The translations under genes and the position numbers were made by a program. The notes beneath the pieces are model-generated. The model was not told the origin of the DNA, did not search any database, and saw only the letters and a program-made list of their open reading frames with translations. Positions 1 through 9,252 of a DNA stretch of 51,508 bases are shown in pieces (within the stretch, counting starts at the first letter, position 1; each line of letters begins with the position of its first letter). The DNA is from RGIG7213 sp045545665. GTDB taxonomy: Bacteria > Bacillota > Clostridia > Oscillospirales > CAG-272. The DNA lies in assembly GCA_045545665.1 (NCBI GenBank), contig JAZQBL010000003.1, positions 1 through 51,508 of the forward strand, read 5' to 3'.

Positions 1-18
1 CTGTAAACAAATAATTGA

Positions 19-48
19 CCCCAACAGATTTTTTAAGGTCTGTTGGGG
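19..48. terminator. perfect 10-bp hairpin, possible terminator
   Basis: CCCCAACAGA at 19-28 and TCTGTTGGGG at 39-48 form a perfect 10-bp stem around a 10-nt T/A-rich loop. It lies just downstream of the stop of the minus-strand gene that ends at 69. Neither flank has a long T-run, so terminator function is an inference from position and stem strength. Confidence 0.4.
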
Positions 49-68
49 TTTGCTATTACATAAACAAA

Positions 69-560
69 TTAGTTTATATTATTGTTTTTCCATTTTCTGA
101 TTTTATTGATGTTCGAGGAACTTAAACACCAAATTATGTATTTCTTATTGTCTACTGTTTTTATGGTCACTTTATTTGAAGAGCCACTTCTACCGTGTAC
201 TAATTTAGGATGTATGGATTTAATGTGATTTTTGTATATTGAACTAATACCAGCCCATATAAGCCAGTTTTCCGAAAGATACAATGTCGTTTCTAAATGA
301 ATAACATTATAGTCATCAAATTGGACTCCATATTGCTGTTCTTGCATTTTTATCATTTTCTTGAAACGTATAGTGGATAAAGATGCTATTGCAACACATA
401 TAGCTGCAAATACAAAAGGGGCAAATGCAATTAAGGTATCTTCGGGAATGACATCATATATCAGTGATACGATAAACAAAGGTATGAATGCAATACTTGC
501 ACAGAATAAAGCTAACAAACAGTTACGTTTGGTATAGATATGTATGTATTTGTCTATCAT
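69..560 (-). CDS. small two-TM membrane protein, unknown function
   Basis: 163 residues. After a short basic N-terminus (MIDKYIHIYTKR) there are two hydrophobic segments at about residues 13-36 and 43-62, separated by a short acidic loop. The remaining 100 residues look soluble and cytoplasmic, and end in a Lys/Asn-rich tail. The start is supported by AAAGGA six bases before the ATG. The gene is more AT-rich than the operon to its right and has no functional link to it. The layout is reminiscent of small YcxB-like or PH-like membrane proteins, but I do not recognise the family. Confidence 0.6.
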   Translation of the reverse strand: MIDKYIHIYTKRNCLLALFCASIAFIPLFIVSLIYDVIPEDTLIAFAPFVFAAICVAIASLSTIRFKKMIKMQEQQYGVQFDDYNVIHLETTLYLSENWLIWAGISSIYKNHIKSIHPKLVHGRSGSSNKVTIKTVDNKKYIIWCLSSSNINKIRKWKNNNIN

Positions 561-590
561 GAATATTCCTTTGTTTTTATCGCCAGTTTC

Positions 591-727
591 GCATTTGTAT
601 TACAAATGCTTCGGGCAAAGCCCATACCCCTAAAGTTGTGCGCATCCTAAGGCTCCCTTGTGTAAAGGGAGGCTTTTCGTTAGCACCATTATAACACAAA
701 TCGGCAGAGAAAACAAGTTCTCTGCCG
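591..727. repeat. cluster of short palindromes (REP-like)
   Basis: Three or four adjacent inverted repeats: GCATTTGTA/TACAAATGC (591-609), GGGC-AAA-GCCC (613-623), an imperfect CTCCCTT...AAAGGGAG hairpin (about 652-672), and CGGCAGAGAA/TTCTCTGCCG (702-711 and 718-727) followed by a short T-run. The CTCCC/GGGAG hairpin resembles those at 15061-15136, suggesting one intergenic repeat family. The last hairpin could terminate plus-strand transcription. No gene is seen here. Confidence 0.5.
688..716 (-). promoter_or_regulatory. candidate promoter for the small membrane protein gene
   Basis: Read on the minus strand: TTGTTT (711-716), a 17-nt spacer, and TATAAT (688-693). The -10 is perfect and the -35 is weak. 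The start codon at 560 would leave a leader of about 120 nt containing the hairpins at 591-676. Confidence 0.35.
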
Positions 728-797
728 AATTTTTGTGCCTGTCAATTCTCCGCTAAGAATGCAGAGAGAACCGTTCGTCCTTTTTATTTATAAGAAA

Positions 798-826
798 ATA
801 CCCGACCTTCAATGAAGATCGGGTAT
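798..826 (-). terminator. terminator of the carbohydrate-uptake operon
   Basis: On the minus strand, ATACCCGATCTTC and GAAGGTCGGGTAT pair with one internal mismatch, followed by TTTTCTTATAAATAAAAA. It begins seven bases past the stop of the last permease gene. Confidence 0.75.
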
Positions 827-832
827 ATTTTA

Positions 833-1885
833 TTAACCTGTGATACCTGAACGCTCGATACCCTGGATAAGATATCTCTGGCAGAACAGGAACAATATAA
901 CGAGGGGAAGGATTATCATAAGTCCACAAGTATTTCTTATTGCCGCATTGTAAAGACTGGAAGCAGCAAACGTAATATCAAGTGACTTAGGAATTGCAAT
1001 AATACTCTTCATCAGGTAAATATCCGTCTTTGTGAAGAACAAGCCTGTGTAGAAGCTGTCCGTCCACTGCCATGAGAATGCGAAGAGGAATATCGTTATC
1101 ATCATAGGCACGGAAAGCGGAATGATTATCTGGAAGAACGTACGCATAACACCTGAACCGTCAACGTACGCAGATTCCTCAAGCTCATCGGGTACGCCCT
1201 TGTAGAACTGTCTCATCATAAATATGTAAAGACCGTTCTTAAATGCAAGACCCGTAAGTGAAAGAAGTATAAGCGGTGTGAACTGGTTCGTCAAGTTCAA
1301 ATACGTTACGCCGCCCGTCACGTCAATAGAGTTGAACACACCGCCGCCGAGGAAGTTGAGGATTCCGAGAACGTCGAAATATCTGAACTTCATAAACATA
1401 GCGAGCTGGAGCGTCTGGTGAGGAACGACCATTGAGAATACGACGAGTAAGAACAGAAGTCCGTTACCCTTGAACTTGAATTTTGCAAATCCATATCCGA
1501 TAACCGAGCATATGAACGTCTGCAAAACAGCGCACGAGAGTGAAAGAAGAGTTGTATTAAGTACAGCCTTAAGATAATGGTTCTCAAGGAAGATGTACTT
1601 ATACTGGTCAAACGTGGGATACTTAGGTATCAATTTAACCGTTGCATCAACGAAGTCATCGGGTGACATAAACGAGGATGCTATCTTCGCAAAGAAGGGG
1701 AACAGAATAACGTACGATATACCGATAAGAAGAACGTATCTGAACAAAGCCCAAACGAATTTCTTAAGGAAGAACATCGAAAGATATTTTGCCTTCATTC
1801 TCTGCCAGAACGGGGTTCTGTCAAAATCAACCTTTACAGTGTCTTTTGCTTTTCTTTTTGTTTTTACACTTGCATCAGCATTCAT
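833..1885 (-). CDS. carbohydrate ABC transporter permease (MalG/YtcP type)
   Basis: 350 residues; inner subunit of an ABC importer for a carbohydrate or oligosaccharide. A charged, cytoplasmic N-terminus of about 45 residues precedes about six transmembrane segments. The EAA loop that docks to the ATPase is visible near residues 235-260 (LEESAYVDGSGVMRTFF, then PLSVPMM), as expected for the CUT1 MalG family. The protein is about 60 residues longer than the 8376-9251 paralogue, partly through its N-terminus and through a GGGVFNSIDVTGGVTY loop between membrane segments. It is the last gene of the operon, 13 nt after the partner permease. Family assignment is firm; the substrate is unknown. Confidence 0.9.
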   Translation of the reverse strand: MNADASVKTKRKAKDTVKVDFDRTPFWQRMKAKYLSMFFLKKFVWALFRYVLLIGISYVILFPFFAKIASSFMSPDDFVDATVKLIPKYPTFDQYKYIFLENHYLKAVLNTTLLSLSCAVLQTFICSVIGYGFAKFKFKGNGLLFLLVVFSMVVPHQTLQLAMFMKFRYFDVLGILNFLGGGVFNSIDVTGGVTYLNLTNQFTPLILLSLTGLAFKNGLYIFMMRQFYKGVPDELEESAYVDGSGVMRTFFQIIIPLSVPMMITIFLFAFSWQWTDSFYTGLFFTKTDIYLMKSIIAIPKSLDITFAASSLYNAAIRNTCGLMIILPLVILFLFCQRYLIQGIERSGITG

Positions 1886-1898
1886 TTAATACACCCCC

Positions 1899-2870
1899 TT
1901 AATCTCTTCTCTGGTAGAATACGTAAGCTGAAAGTATACCGGAAACAACAGCGATTATCAAAATTACCACAAGGAAGTACATCCAAGCCATCGCGGAAGA
2001 AAGAACGTCACCGTCTGTTTTGCTGTATACGTCGTTTATGTAAGACATAACCGTATTCGTTGAAGATGTAAATGCGTCGATAATTGTATAAACTGCGTTT
2101 GTCAGGATCATCGGGCTTATCATCGGGAACGTTATTTTCCAGAATGTTTCCCATGCAGATGCACCTTCTATTTCACAAGACTCGTAAATAGCCGGTGAAA
2201 TTGACTGAAGACCTGCAAGGAATATAAGCAACTGAACACCTGAACGGTTGACGATGTTATAAATGTTGTTGATAGCATTTACAACGTAGTCAACGAGCTG
2301 TGTACCGACCTTCATACTTGAGAACAAGTATTTGAAGTCCATCGCCGAAACGATCTCCGATACACCTGTGCTTTGTGCACCTGTACTGATACCTTCATCA
2401 GTATTCTGCATGTAAGAGAGCAACTCGTTGCCCGAGTCGATCTTTGCAACAAGACCTGTTGAAAGAACGACGGGCACGAAGAATATTGCACGGAACGCCG
2501 CACGGCCGACCATCTTCTGGTTAAGAAGCACAGCCATAAACAGCGAGAATATTATGATACAGGGAATATCAAGGAACAACTGCTGTATACCTGATGTAAG
2601 AACCTGAACATAAGTTGTATCAACGAACAATGCTTCACGGTAGTTATCAAGACCTACAAACATAAGCTGATATCCGTCAGCACCGTGCTTGATGTTGGTA
2701 AAACTGTACAGAATGGAGTCGTATACTATCGGCAAATACATTGCGATAAGACCTATAATAAAGGGGAGTACGAATATATAACCGGCTCTCGCTTTTCTTC
2801 TGTCAAGCGATGCTTTGCTGCGCTTTTTCTTAGGTGCAGCTTTTACCGGGGTTTCTGCTGCTTTATTCAT
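1899..2870 (-). CDS. sugar ABC transporter permease (MalF/LplB type)
   Basis: 323 residues. Partner of the preceding MalG-type subunit in the second permease pair of this operon. The N-terminus is Lys/Arg-rich (about residues 1-30) and is followed by about six membrane segments. The EAA motif is recognisable at about residues 225-250 (IYESCEIEGASAWETF, then FPMISPM). Unusually, an extra-membrane stretch of about 70 residues (roughly 145-210, starting KIDSGNELLSYMQN) is inserted before the EAA region; MalF-type proteins vary here. Its start codon overlaps the end of the DUF5696 gene by one base, so translation of the two is probably coupled. Confidence 0.88.
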   Translation of the reverse strand: MNKAAETPVKAAPKKKRSKASLDRRKARAGYIFVLPFIIGLIAMYLPIVYDSILYSFTNIKHGADGYQLMFVGLDNYREALFVDTTYVQVLTSGIQQLFLDIPCIIIFSLFMAVLLNQKMVGRAAFRAIFFVPVVLSTGLVAKIDSGNELLSYMQNTDEGISTGAQSTGVSEIVSAMDFKYLFSSMKVGTQLVDYVVNAINNIYNIVNRSGVQLLIFLAGLQSISPAIYESCEIEGASAWETFWKITFPMISPMILTNAVYTIIDAFTSSTNTVMSYINDVYSKTDGDVLSSAMAWMYFLVVILIIAVVSGILSAYVFYQRRD

Positions 2871-5800
2871 TAGCCTTCTCCTCCTTCTGTGAGTGTGATG
2901 AAGCTGAGAGCTTCTATTTCCTGACCGTCAACACTTACTTTGAAGTTGTTGTAGTTAAGTATGAATACTTTACCGCCTTCATACGTTACCTTAACGATCT
3001 TGCCGTTGTCAACGACGTTTTCAAGAGCGATCTGCTCTTCGGGTGTAAGTTTGTCTTCTTCCTCTTTTTCGGGAACATCTTCTGCAGGATCATCGGGAAT
3101 ACCGTCTGTCGTTACGTCTTCCTCGGGAAGAGTTGTTTCGTCAGATGATTCTCCGTCTGCAGTTGTATCGTTTGCCGTTTCATCAGTTGAAGTTGTTACG
3201 TCAGCTTCTGTCTCGGAATCAACAGTTTCGCTTTCTGTATCAGGTGCTGTGGTTTCAGACTCTTCTGCACGGAGCTTATCTGCCAAAGCCTGCTGATATT
3301 CTTCTTCTGTAAGAACACGTACACCTGTGATAAATTCGTGATCTATAATGAGCTTATCCTGAACGTCACAAAGTGCGCCGTTGAGTTTTTCATAGCTTTC
3401 AACAAGACCGTCGAACCAAGTGTCGAAGTTTACAGAATAATACTTCTGGAGTATCGTATCTTCCTTAAGCTTGTTCGTGTTCTGGTAGCAGAGTATGAAG
3501 TACATAGAAGAACCGTTTTCGATGGACTTCAATATTTCATAATCTATATCGCCTGCCATATTCAAAGCAGAGCCCGTGAAGTTCACGTATCCGTGAAGAA
3601 CCATACCCATGAAAGGAATAGCATTACTTGACTTCAGATATTGGCTGGAATCAAGCGGAACGTTAAGAATGTAATCAACGTAAGGAAGTACGTAGGAGTT
3701 ACCGCCGCTTACCATAACGCTTGAGTAATCATTCTTCATTTTAGCAAGGAGATCTGTTACAAATTCCTTACTGTCTTCTCTGTTGTAAGGATCGTCCTCG
3801 TCAAAGTCTGAGTTAAGATCCGAACCGAGTGTGGAAACGGATATGCCCGTAGGCTTCGTTTTTGTAAGATCCTTCGACATTTTGTCGTAGAAATATTCAA
3901 ATACGGAGGGAGAGATGGGGTTGTAGCCCGTCTTGTAATATTCCTGGAATGCAGGGTCGTACTGACGCTGTGAAGGATATCTTCCGTCCATCGTCTTTAC
4001 CGCGTGCTTCTTGTAGTTGAAGCCGTCGAAGGTGGAAACGCTCTGCAAATAGGAGAATTCAAATTCGGGATAGATGCCTACATCCTTTTCGTTTGCAAAT
4101 GCCATAAGGTCTTCAAATCCCTTAGAACCGCCGACCTTCTTTTCCCATTTAACCTTGTTGGGAACTGTGGAGTTAACACCGCCGTTAGCGTAACCGGTAA
4201 GCTTGAAATTGATATTTGTTATCTCTTTTTCAGCCAATTTACCGTACATTGCTTCGATATCATCGAATGTTGTAAGCGGAACCTTTACAGTTACGGGAAT
4301 ACTGAATATCTTTTCTGTTGAAAGGATAACGCCCATCGTTTCAATACAAAGCGGGATATCATCCTTAACATCTTCAGCTGTCATTCTTTCGATTACGCCT
4401 GTAGATTCAAGATAATCTCTGCAAACGTTTACCATACCCATATAATCTGCGGGATAGTATTTGTAATTTTCGTCCTCGACTTCAGCAGCTTTAGCTTCAT
4501 CCGTAAGCATCGTATACTTGATTACGTAACTGCCTGTATACTTACGTTTTGAAGTTACCGTCCACATTGCATTTGCACCTACGCTCGTTGCATCTGCAAG
4601 GTTGTAGGAGTCCGTAGGACGGGGATAGAATGCTGTCGAAACGGAGCTGTAATCGTGAAGGACTCCACCGTGGTTAGTGGATATCTCGGCAAGTGCGTCA
4701 CCTTCAAGAAGGATAGCAAAATAACCTCTGTCTTCTTCATACGTCGTCGTTTCCGTTACGGATTTCGAGCTGATCGTGTTACCGTAACCGTCAACGTATT
4801 CAATATCCTCAGGATATTCGCCGTTCTTCATCGTTACGGCTGCTTTTCCATCTGCATCGTAGAAAATTCCGCCTTCGGGATAAACGTTTATCCATCCCTT
4901 GCTTTCATCTTCTGCGATATATCTTATTATTTCACTGCCGTCAGCGAAATAATATTTTTTAAGAGGAACGTTTACTCTGTATGTTTCAGAATCAACGTAA
5001 TTTTCAACAACACCGTAAACGGGAAGTCTCATGGGCTGACGGTGCTGAGGATCATCTGTGTGGTATGCAAAGTCCGAACCGTACATTTTTGCACTGAGCG
5101 AAAGCTGTGTGGTAACATCTTCAAATCTTGTAAGTGTACCGCTTCCGTCGGGGATAAACGTATAGCCGTCGTTGCTCTTACTGTTACCTGCACCGAAATA
5201 AGGAAGTATCGTTATCTTCTTCAATTTGTACGAAGACTCATTGAAGCGGATACCGTTTGCCGCAAGGCGTGCGGTAAGTCCTTCTTTATCAAGTGTATAC
5301 TCGATTGACAAACGGAAAAGCGGAGGAGCTGTATCCGTTACGCTGTATTCAACCAGATCATGGTCTTCATCAAGCTTTTCGTAAGTATACTCGGGGCAAT
5401 ATTTCTTTATCTGCTCTTCGATCCAGTTATACTCTCTGTCCTTCGTATCGTTTGAAAGAACATAGATAGCATATTTTTTCGTGATCGGCCACTGGTTATA
5501 CATAGCGTTAAGCGTTGTCTGGGTAACACCGGGAGCCGTGGGGTCTTTAAGCAAATAGTATGATGTAAATTTGTTCAAAAGCCAGCTTGAAACACCTGCT
5601 TCCTTGAGCTTTGCAATAATGTTCGTTTCGAAGCTTTCCTTTGTTATCTGACGCGGAACAAGCTTTCTTGTTTCCGTACGTCCTATAGCGTATTCAACTC
5701 TCAAACCGTTCTGAATATTCTTAACGATTATCTGGTCACGGAGAGCCGCTTCCGTATAGCTGTAATACGTCTGGTTTTTGGAATTGTTCGTAAACTCGAC

Positions 5801-6196
5801 AATTACCTGAGAAAGAAGCATTTCCTTCGTGTCGGTAGAACCTGTCGTTGAACCGAGATCGTAGGGGTTAGAGAAAAGTATCTGACCCGTTCTTCTGTCT
5901 TTAACAGCGATCTCACCCGTTCTTGCGAAGGAGTAAAGCTCGTAATTTTCATTCTGAACACGAAGAGTCATGGACTCAAGCTTATCTTCGGGTGAATCGT
6001 ACTCTACTCTTGTATAGTCGATAGCGCCTGAAAGATCTTCTTCTGTCTCTTCTTCGCCTTCGGTATTTTCCTCGCCTTCAGTCGTACCTGTTTCTGCATC
6101 TTCTTCCTCGTCTGCATATACGACAAACGTTGCGGTAAGAGTGCCTACTATCATCATTATAGCAAGGAGTATTGATAAAAATCTTTTTAAAACCAT
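2870..6196 (-). CDS. secreted DUF5696-domain protein
   Basis: 1108 residues with a Sec signal peptide (about residues 1-28, cleavage near VVYA-DEE) and then an acidic linker. The body matches what I recall of DUF5696, including the IPDGSGTLTRF segment near residue 350 and a TIM-barrel-like second half. DUF5696 proteins are found beside LplB/YtcP-type ABC permeases in Paenibacillus and relatives, and their function is unknown. From about residue 980 to 1050 there is a Thr/Glu/Asp/Ser-rich low-complexity segment, followed by a folded-looking end of about 55 residues. No lipobox, LPXTG-like motif or C-terminal membrane segment is seen, so it is probably secreted or wall-associated non-covalently. 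A role in sensing or processing a polysaccharide is inference from context only. Confidence 0.78.
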   Translation of the reverse strand: MVLKRFLSILLAIMMIVGTLTATFVVYADEEEDAETGTTEGEENTEGEEETEEDLSGAIDYTRVEYDSPEDKLESMTLRVQNENYELYSFARTGEIAVKDRRTGQILFSNPYDLGSTTGSTDTKEMLLSQVIVEFTNNSKNQTYYSYTEAALRDQIIVKNIQNGLRVEYAIGRTETRKLVPRQITKESFETNIIAKLKEAGVSSWLLNKFTSYYLLKDPTAPGVTQTTLNAMYNQWPITKKYAIYVLSNDTKDREYNWIEEQIKKYCPEYTYEKLDEDHDLVEYSVTDTAPPLFRLSIEYTLDKEGLTARLAANGIRFNESSYKLKKITILPYFGAGNSKSNDGYTFIPDGSGTLTRFEDVTTQLSLSAKMYGSDFAYHTDDPQHRQPMRLPVYGVVENYVDSETYRVNVPLKKYYFADGSEIIRYIAEDESKGWINVYPEGGIFYDADGKAAVTMKNGEYPEDIEYVDGYGNTISSKSVTETTTYEEDRGYFAILLEGDALAEISTNHGGVLHDYSSVSTAFYPRPTDSYNLADATSVGANAMWTVTSKRKYTGSYVIKYTMLTDEAKAAEVEDENYKYYPADYMGMVNVCRDYLESTGVIERMTAEDVKDDIPLCIETMGVILSTEKIFSIPVTVKVPLTTFDDIEAMYGKLAEKEITNINFKLTGYANGGVNSTVPNKVKWEKKVGGSKGFEDLMAFANEKDVGIYPEFEFSYLQSVSTFDGFNYKKHAVKTMDGRYPSQRQYDPAFQEYYKTGYNPISPSVFEYFYDKMSKDLTKTKPTGISVSTLGSDLNSDFDEDDPYNREDSKEFVTDLLAKMKNDYSSVMVSGGNSYVLPYVDYILNVPLDSSQYLKSSNAIPFMGMVLHGYVNFTGSALNMAGDIDYEILKSIENGSSMYFILCYQNTNKLKEDTILQKYYSVNFDTWFDGLVESYEKLNGALCDVQDKLIIDHEFITGVRVLTEEEYQQALADKLRAEESETTAPDTESETVDSETEADVTTSTDETANDTTADGESSDETTLPEEDVTTDGIPDDPAEDVPEKEEEDKLTPEEQIALENVVDNGKIVKVTYEGGKVFILNYNNFKVSVDGQEIEALSFITLTEGGEG

Positions 6197-6215
6197 TGTA
6201 ATTTTTCCTCCCTTA

Positions 6216-8366
6216 CTACATTCTGTACGAAATTTCGACCACGATACTCGTGACGAAGCTTATGATCTTCTGTATCAAGCTTGAGAACAGGAGCGCAATA
6301 AACATTATTGCCGCCATACCTACTATCGTACTTATACTGATCACAAGGTTCTTTCCGAGTGAATAGTCGTGCGTGATCATTGAGCCGAAGAACACGAGCA
6401 AGCCTACCCAGATCCACATAAGTGATGTGATAAGCGTTATGATCTGTGCTTCGTTAAGTGTGAATATGTTTGTCAAAAGTGTTGCGGGAACGAGCAAAAG
6501 CGGAATAGGTGCCAATGCGTATGAGGAAGCTATAAAGATATCCTTGAAGCTGCCTTCACCTTCAAACAGCGTCGTCAGACACCAGTTTGCCACGCACCAA
6601 AGGAGCAGCGGAACAAGTATCGAAATGATCTGTCCGAAAATGCTGATATACGTTCCCTGCGGATTAAAGAGGTATGCAGTACCGATACCGTTGTACGTAA
6701 ATGCCGCAATAGCAAGTATAATGTAAACGATAGCAGCTCTTACCGATCCGCGTTTTTCATGTTTAAGATCCCAGAAACCGTCAAACGGATGCATAATTAC
6801 GTACATACCGTAAAGGATCTCTTCCCAGAAGGTTCTCGAACCGTCAGGTCTTGTCGCAACAGCCTTGTTGCGCTTACCTGCGTATTTGAAGAACTTTGTT
6901 ACAGCAACTGCAACAACGACTACAACGATCGGAACGATAAGTGCATATTTTGATACCCATTCCTGTCTGTAGTACTTGAATGCTGTAGAGTAGTTCTCCG
7001 TATCGTATGCAAACTTATACATCTCCATAGCATCTTCGTATCTACCGTCTCTGTAGTACGCTCTGCCGAGACCTACGTAAGCCGCATCGAAGTTGTTGTT
7101 ACGTTTGAGAATTTCGAGCCAGTCGTTCTCCGCTTCATCATAGCGGCGTTCACGCTGATTCTTGATAGCGTTTATAAGCGTGTCACCGTAATCGGTACGC
7201 TTCATAACCGTAATGTTGTCGGCTGTTTTATCAAGCAGAAGCATTTCGTCGCCCATATAAGTTATGGCCTGTATGCTCTGCATATTACCAAGCTGTGTTC
7301 CCTGGTCACCGAATACGAAAAGCAAACGTCCTTCTTCATCGTATGTGAATACTTTGTTTCTCTTTTCGTCGATGATGCTCCACGTTCCTTCCGGACCGAG
7401 GGCAACGTCAATGATCTTTGAAGGACCTGTTATAGCCGTTGCATCTGTCGTTGTCTGTTTTTCGTTTACTTTAACTTCACCGGAAGGAGGCCAGAAGCCG
7501 TTTCTGTCAAGTATCTCGTCACCTGCTGTGTTAAGCTTTTTAACAGGTGCGTAGTCACCCGACTTATCTTTTCCGGTTATCGCGTTCTGCTGAGCAGCCT
7601 CATCGATAGACGACGTTGTAACGTAAATAAGTCCCATATCGTCGATCGTTATGTTGTTATACTCAGTAGATACGACCGTATCGGAGTATTTTCTCTGCTC
7701 TTCTGTCTGGAACTTTCTCCAGAATATTTCCCAAGCGGAAAGCGAAGATTTCTGAGCACCGATAAAGCCCTGGAACTCGCCTTCTTTGTTGATTGCTATA
7801 ATACCTCTGTACGTCGTTGAAGAAACGATGTACATACGTCCTGCCGCATCAACGGCAAGAGCTATAGGACGGTAAAGGTCATCAACGCTTATTTCTTTCG
7901 AAACAGGCTTGCCGATCGTTTCGAGAAATTTACCTTCTTTGTCGAATACGGCTATACGGCTGTTATCCGTGTCGGCAACGTAAATAAGATCATCCGTTAC
8001 GAATACACCGTTAGGGTTTGCAAGTGCATCTTTTACACCGTGCTCGTTAACAAATTCACTGATAATATATCTCTGCTTGTAGCGGTTGTTAAGAACAACG
8101 ATTCTGTTGTTTGTAGCATCAGCGATATAAATGTTTTCATCGCTGTCGACCGTAATATCCTTCGGGTCGTCTATTGCAAGCGTAAGACCCATTGAATCAC
8201 TGTCAACTATCTCCGACGGAACGTACGCATCGGGAGAGTTCATGTACCAGCCTTCAAGTGAGTACGTATACGTATCATATGAGTAATACGCAGACGCCGT
8301 AATGGGCGCAAGCAACGTAAGCACACCTATAAGGACTGTAAGTAATCTGAAAAGTTGTTTTTTCAT
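6216..8366 (-). CDS. NHL-repeat / TPR / Yip1-domain membrane protein
   Basis: 716 residues in three visible parts. A signal peptide (1-26, ASA-YYS) leads into about five NHL-type beta-propeller repeats (about 55-395, recurring DITVDSDENIYIAD and GVFVTDDLIYVADT patterns). Next is a short TPR-like helical pair (about 405-455, AAYVGLGRAYYRDGRYEDAM). After a membrane anchor near 470-490 comes a Yip1-like region (about 520-716) with five hydrophobic segments. The propeller should face outside and the Yip1 part lie in the membrane. It sits 9 nt after the upstream permease and 19 nt before the DUF5696 gene. From memory, Yip1 and DUF5696 genes are neighbours in Paenibacillus sugar ABC clusters. Its role is unknown; coupling of the transporter pairs is speculation. 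Confidence 0.75.
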   Translation of the reverse strand: MKKQLFRLLTVLIGVLTLLAPITASAYYSYDTYTYSLEGWYMNSPDAYVPSEIVDSDSMGLTLAIDDPKDITVDSDENIYIADATNNRIVVLNNRYKQRYIISEFVNEHGVKDALANPNGVFVTDDLIYVADTDNSRIAVFDKEGKFLETIGKPVSKEISVDDLYRPIALAVDAAGRMYIVSSTTYRGIIAINKEGEFQGFIGAQKSSLSAWEIFWRKFQTEEQRKYSDTVVSTEYNNITIDDMGLIYVTTSSIDEAAQQNAITGKDKSGDYAPVKKLNTAGDEILDRNGFWPPSGEVKVNEKQTTTDATAITGPSKIIDVALGPEGTWSIIDEKRNKVFTYDEEGRLLFVFGDQGTQLGNMQSIQAITYMGDEMLLLDKTADNITVMKRTDYGDTLINAIKNQRERRYDEAENDWLEILKRNNNFDAAYVGLGRAYYRDGRYEDAMEMYKFAYDTENYSTAFKYYRQEWVSKYALIVPIVVVVVAVAVTKFFKYAGKRNKAVATRPDGSRTFWEEILYGMYVIMHPFDGFWDLKHEKRGSVRAAIVYIILAIAAFTYNGIGTAYLFNPQGTYISIFGQIISILVPLLLWCVANWCLTTLFEGEGSFKDIFIASSYALAPIPLLLVPATLLTNIFTLNEAQIITLITSLMWIWVGLLVFFGSMITHDYSLGKNLVISISTIVGMAAIMFIALLFSSLIQKIISFVTSIVVEISYRM

Positions 8367-8375
8367 ATATCCTCC

Positions 8376-9251
8376 TTAATCCTTCATACCCGATGTACCC
8401 ATCGTTTCAATGATATTACTCTGCGTAATAACGAATACCGTAACGGGGACGATCATCATAATAACCATCGCCGCCGTACTTGCTCCGGCACGTACGATAC
8501 CTGCCGACAATATCTGGTTTATTGCGTAGTTAAACGTTTTCCACTGTTCACTCTGAATGTAAATGGAAGAACCTGTGTTCCAAAGTCCCTGGAACGAGTA
8601 CACGATAAGTGTAAGCCAAGCGGGCTTAACCATCGGCATCGCGATCGTCCAGAATACCTTGAACTCTCCTGCGCCGTCAAGACGGGCAGATTCAAGTACC
8701 TGGTCGGATACGGAGGATTCCATAAACTGCTTCATAAGGTAAAGACCGAGAGTTGAACAGAATGCAGGAATAATTATTGCAAGAATGTTATCGATAAGGC
8801 CGAGGAATCTCATTGTAATGAAGTTTGCAACACCTGTAATGGTTGAAACAAACATAAGTGAGAGGACGACCATCTGGAACATCGCTTTTCTGCCGGGGAA
8901 AGGTATCTTTGCAAGCGCATAAGCTGCCAAAGAACCGAGTGCAAGGTTACCGAACGTACCGCACACCGTGATAAGCACCGTATTGAAGATGTAACGTGAG
9001 AAAGGAACCCACGAGGTGCTCATCAATTTAAGAAGGTCTGAATAGTTCTTCGTTGTCGGGTTGATAACGTAAAACTTAGGCGGGAATATCCACAACTCAT
9101 CAAGAGGCTTGAACGACTGCATTACCGCAAAGTACATGGGCAAAAACATCATGGCTCCAAGTATGACGAGCATGACCGTGATTCCGACGTCGCCTCCTGC
9201 CGAACGGTTGAGGACGACTTTATGATTACGAACTCTTAATTTCTTAGCCAT
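8376..9251 (-). CDS. carbohydrate ABC transporter permease (MalG/UgpE type)
   Basis: 291 residues, six predicted membrane segments, normal length for the family. The N-terminus is basic, and the first membrane span is followed by the PLDELWIFPPKF segment typical of UgpE-like permeases. The EAA loop is at about residues 190-215 (LESARLDGAGEFKVFW, then AMPMVKPAW). It starts one base after the MalF-type gene ends, a typical translationally coupled pair. With 9253-10212 and the binding protein it forms the first complete import channel of the operon, still lacking an ATPase gene nearby. Confidence 0.92.
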   Translation of the reverse strand: MAKKLRVRNHKVVLNRSAGGDVGITVMLVILGAMMFLPMYFAVMQSFKPLDELWIFPPKFYVINPTTKNYSDLLKLMSTSWVPFSRYIFNTVLITVCGTFGNLALGSLAAYALAKIPFPGRKAMFQMVVLSLMFVSTITGVANFITMRFLGLIDNILAIIIPAFCSTLGLYLMKQFMESSVSDQVLESARLDGAGEFKVFWTIAMPMVKPAWLTLIVYSFQGLWNTGSSIYIQSEQWKTFNYAINQILSAGIVRAGASTAAMVIMMIVPVTVFVITQSNIIETMGTSGMKD

Positions 9252-9252
9252 A

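Noticed and set aside
2961..3296. Ser/Val-rich 111-codon frame on the plus strand
   Set aside because: It is the antisense reading of the Thr/Glu/Asp-rich segment of the DUF5696 protein; the repeats explain the open frame.
4655..5308. 217-codon open frame on the plus strand inside the DUF5696 gene
   Set aside because: It lies antisense within a much longer gene with domain support, has Cys/Phe/Val-rich composition typical of antisense reading, and no ribosome binding site.
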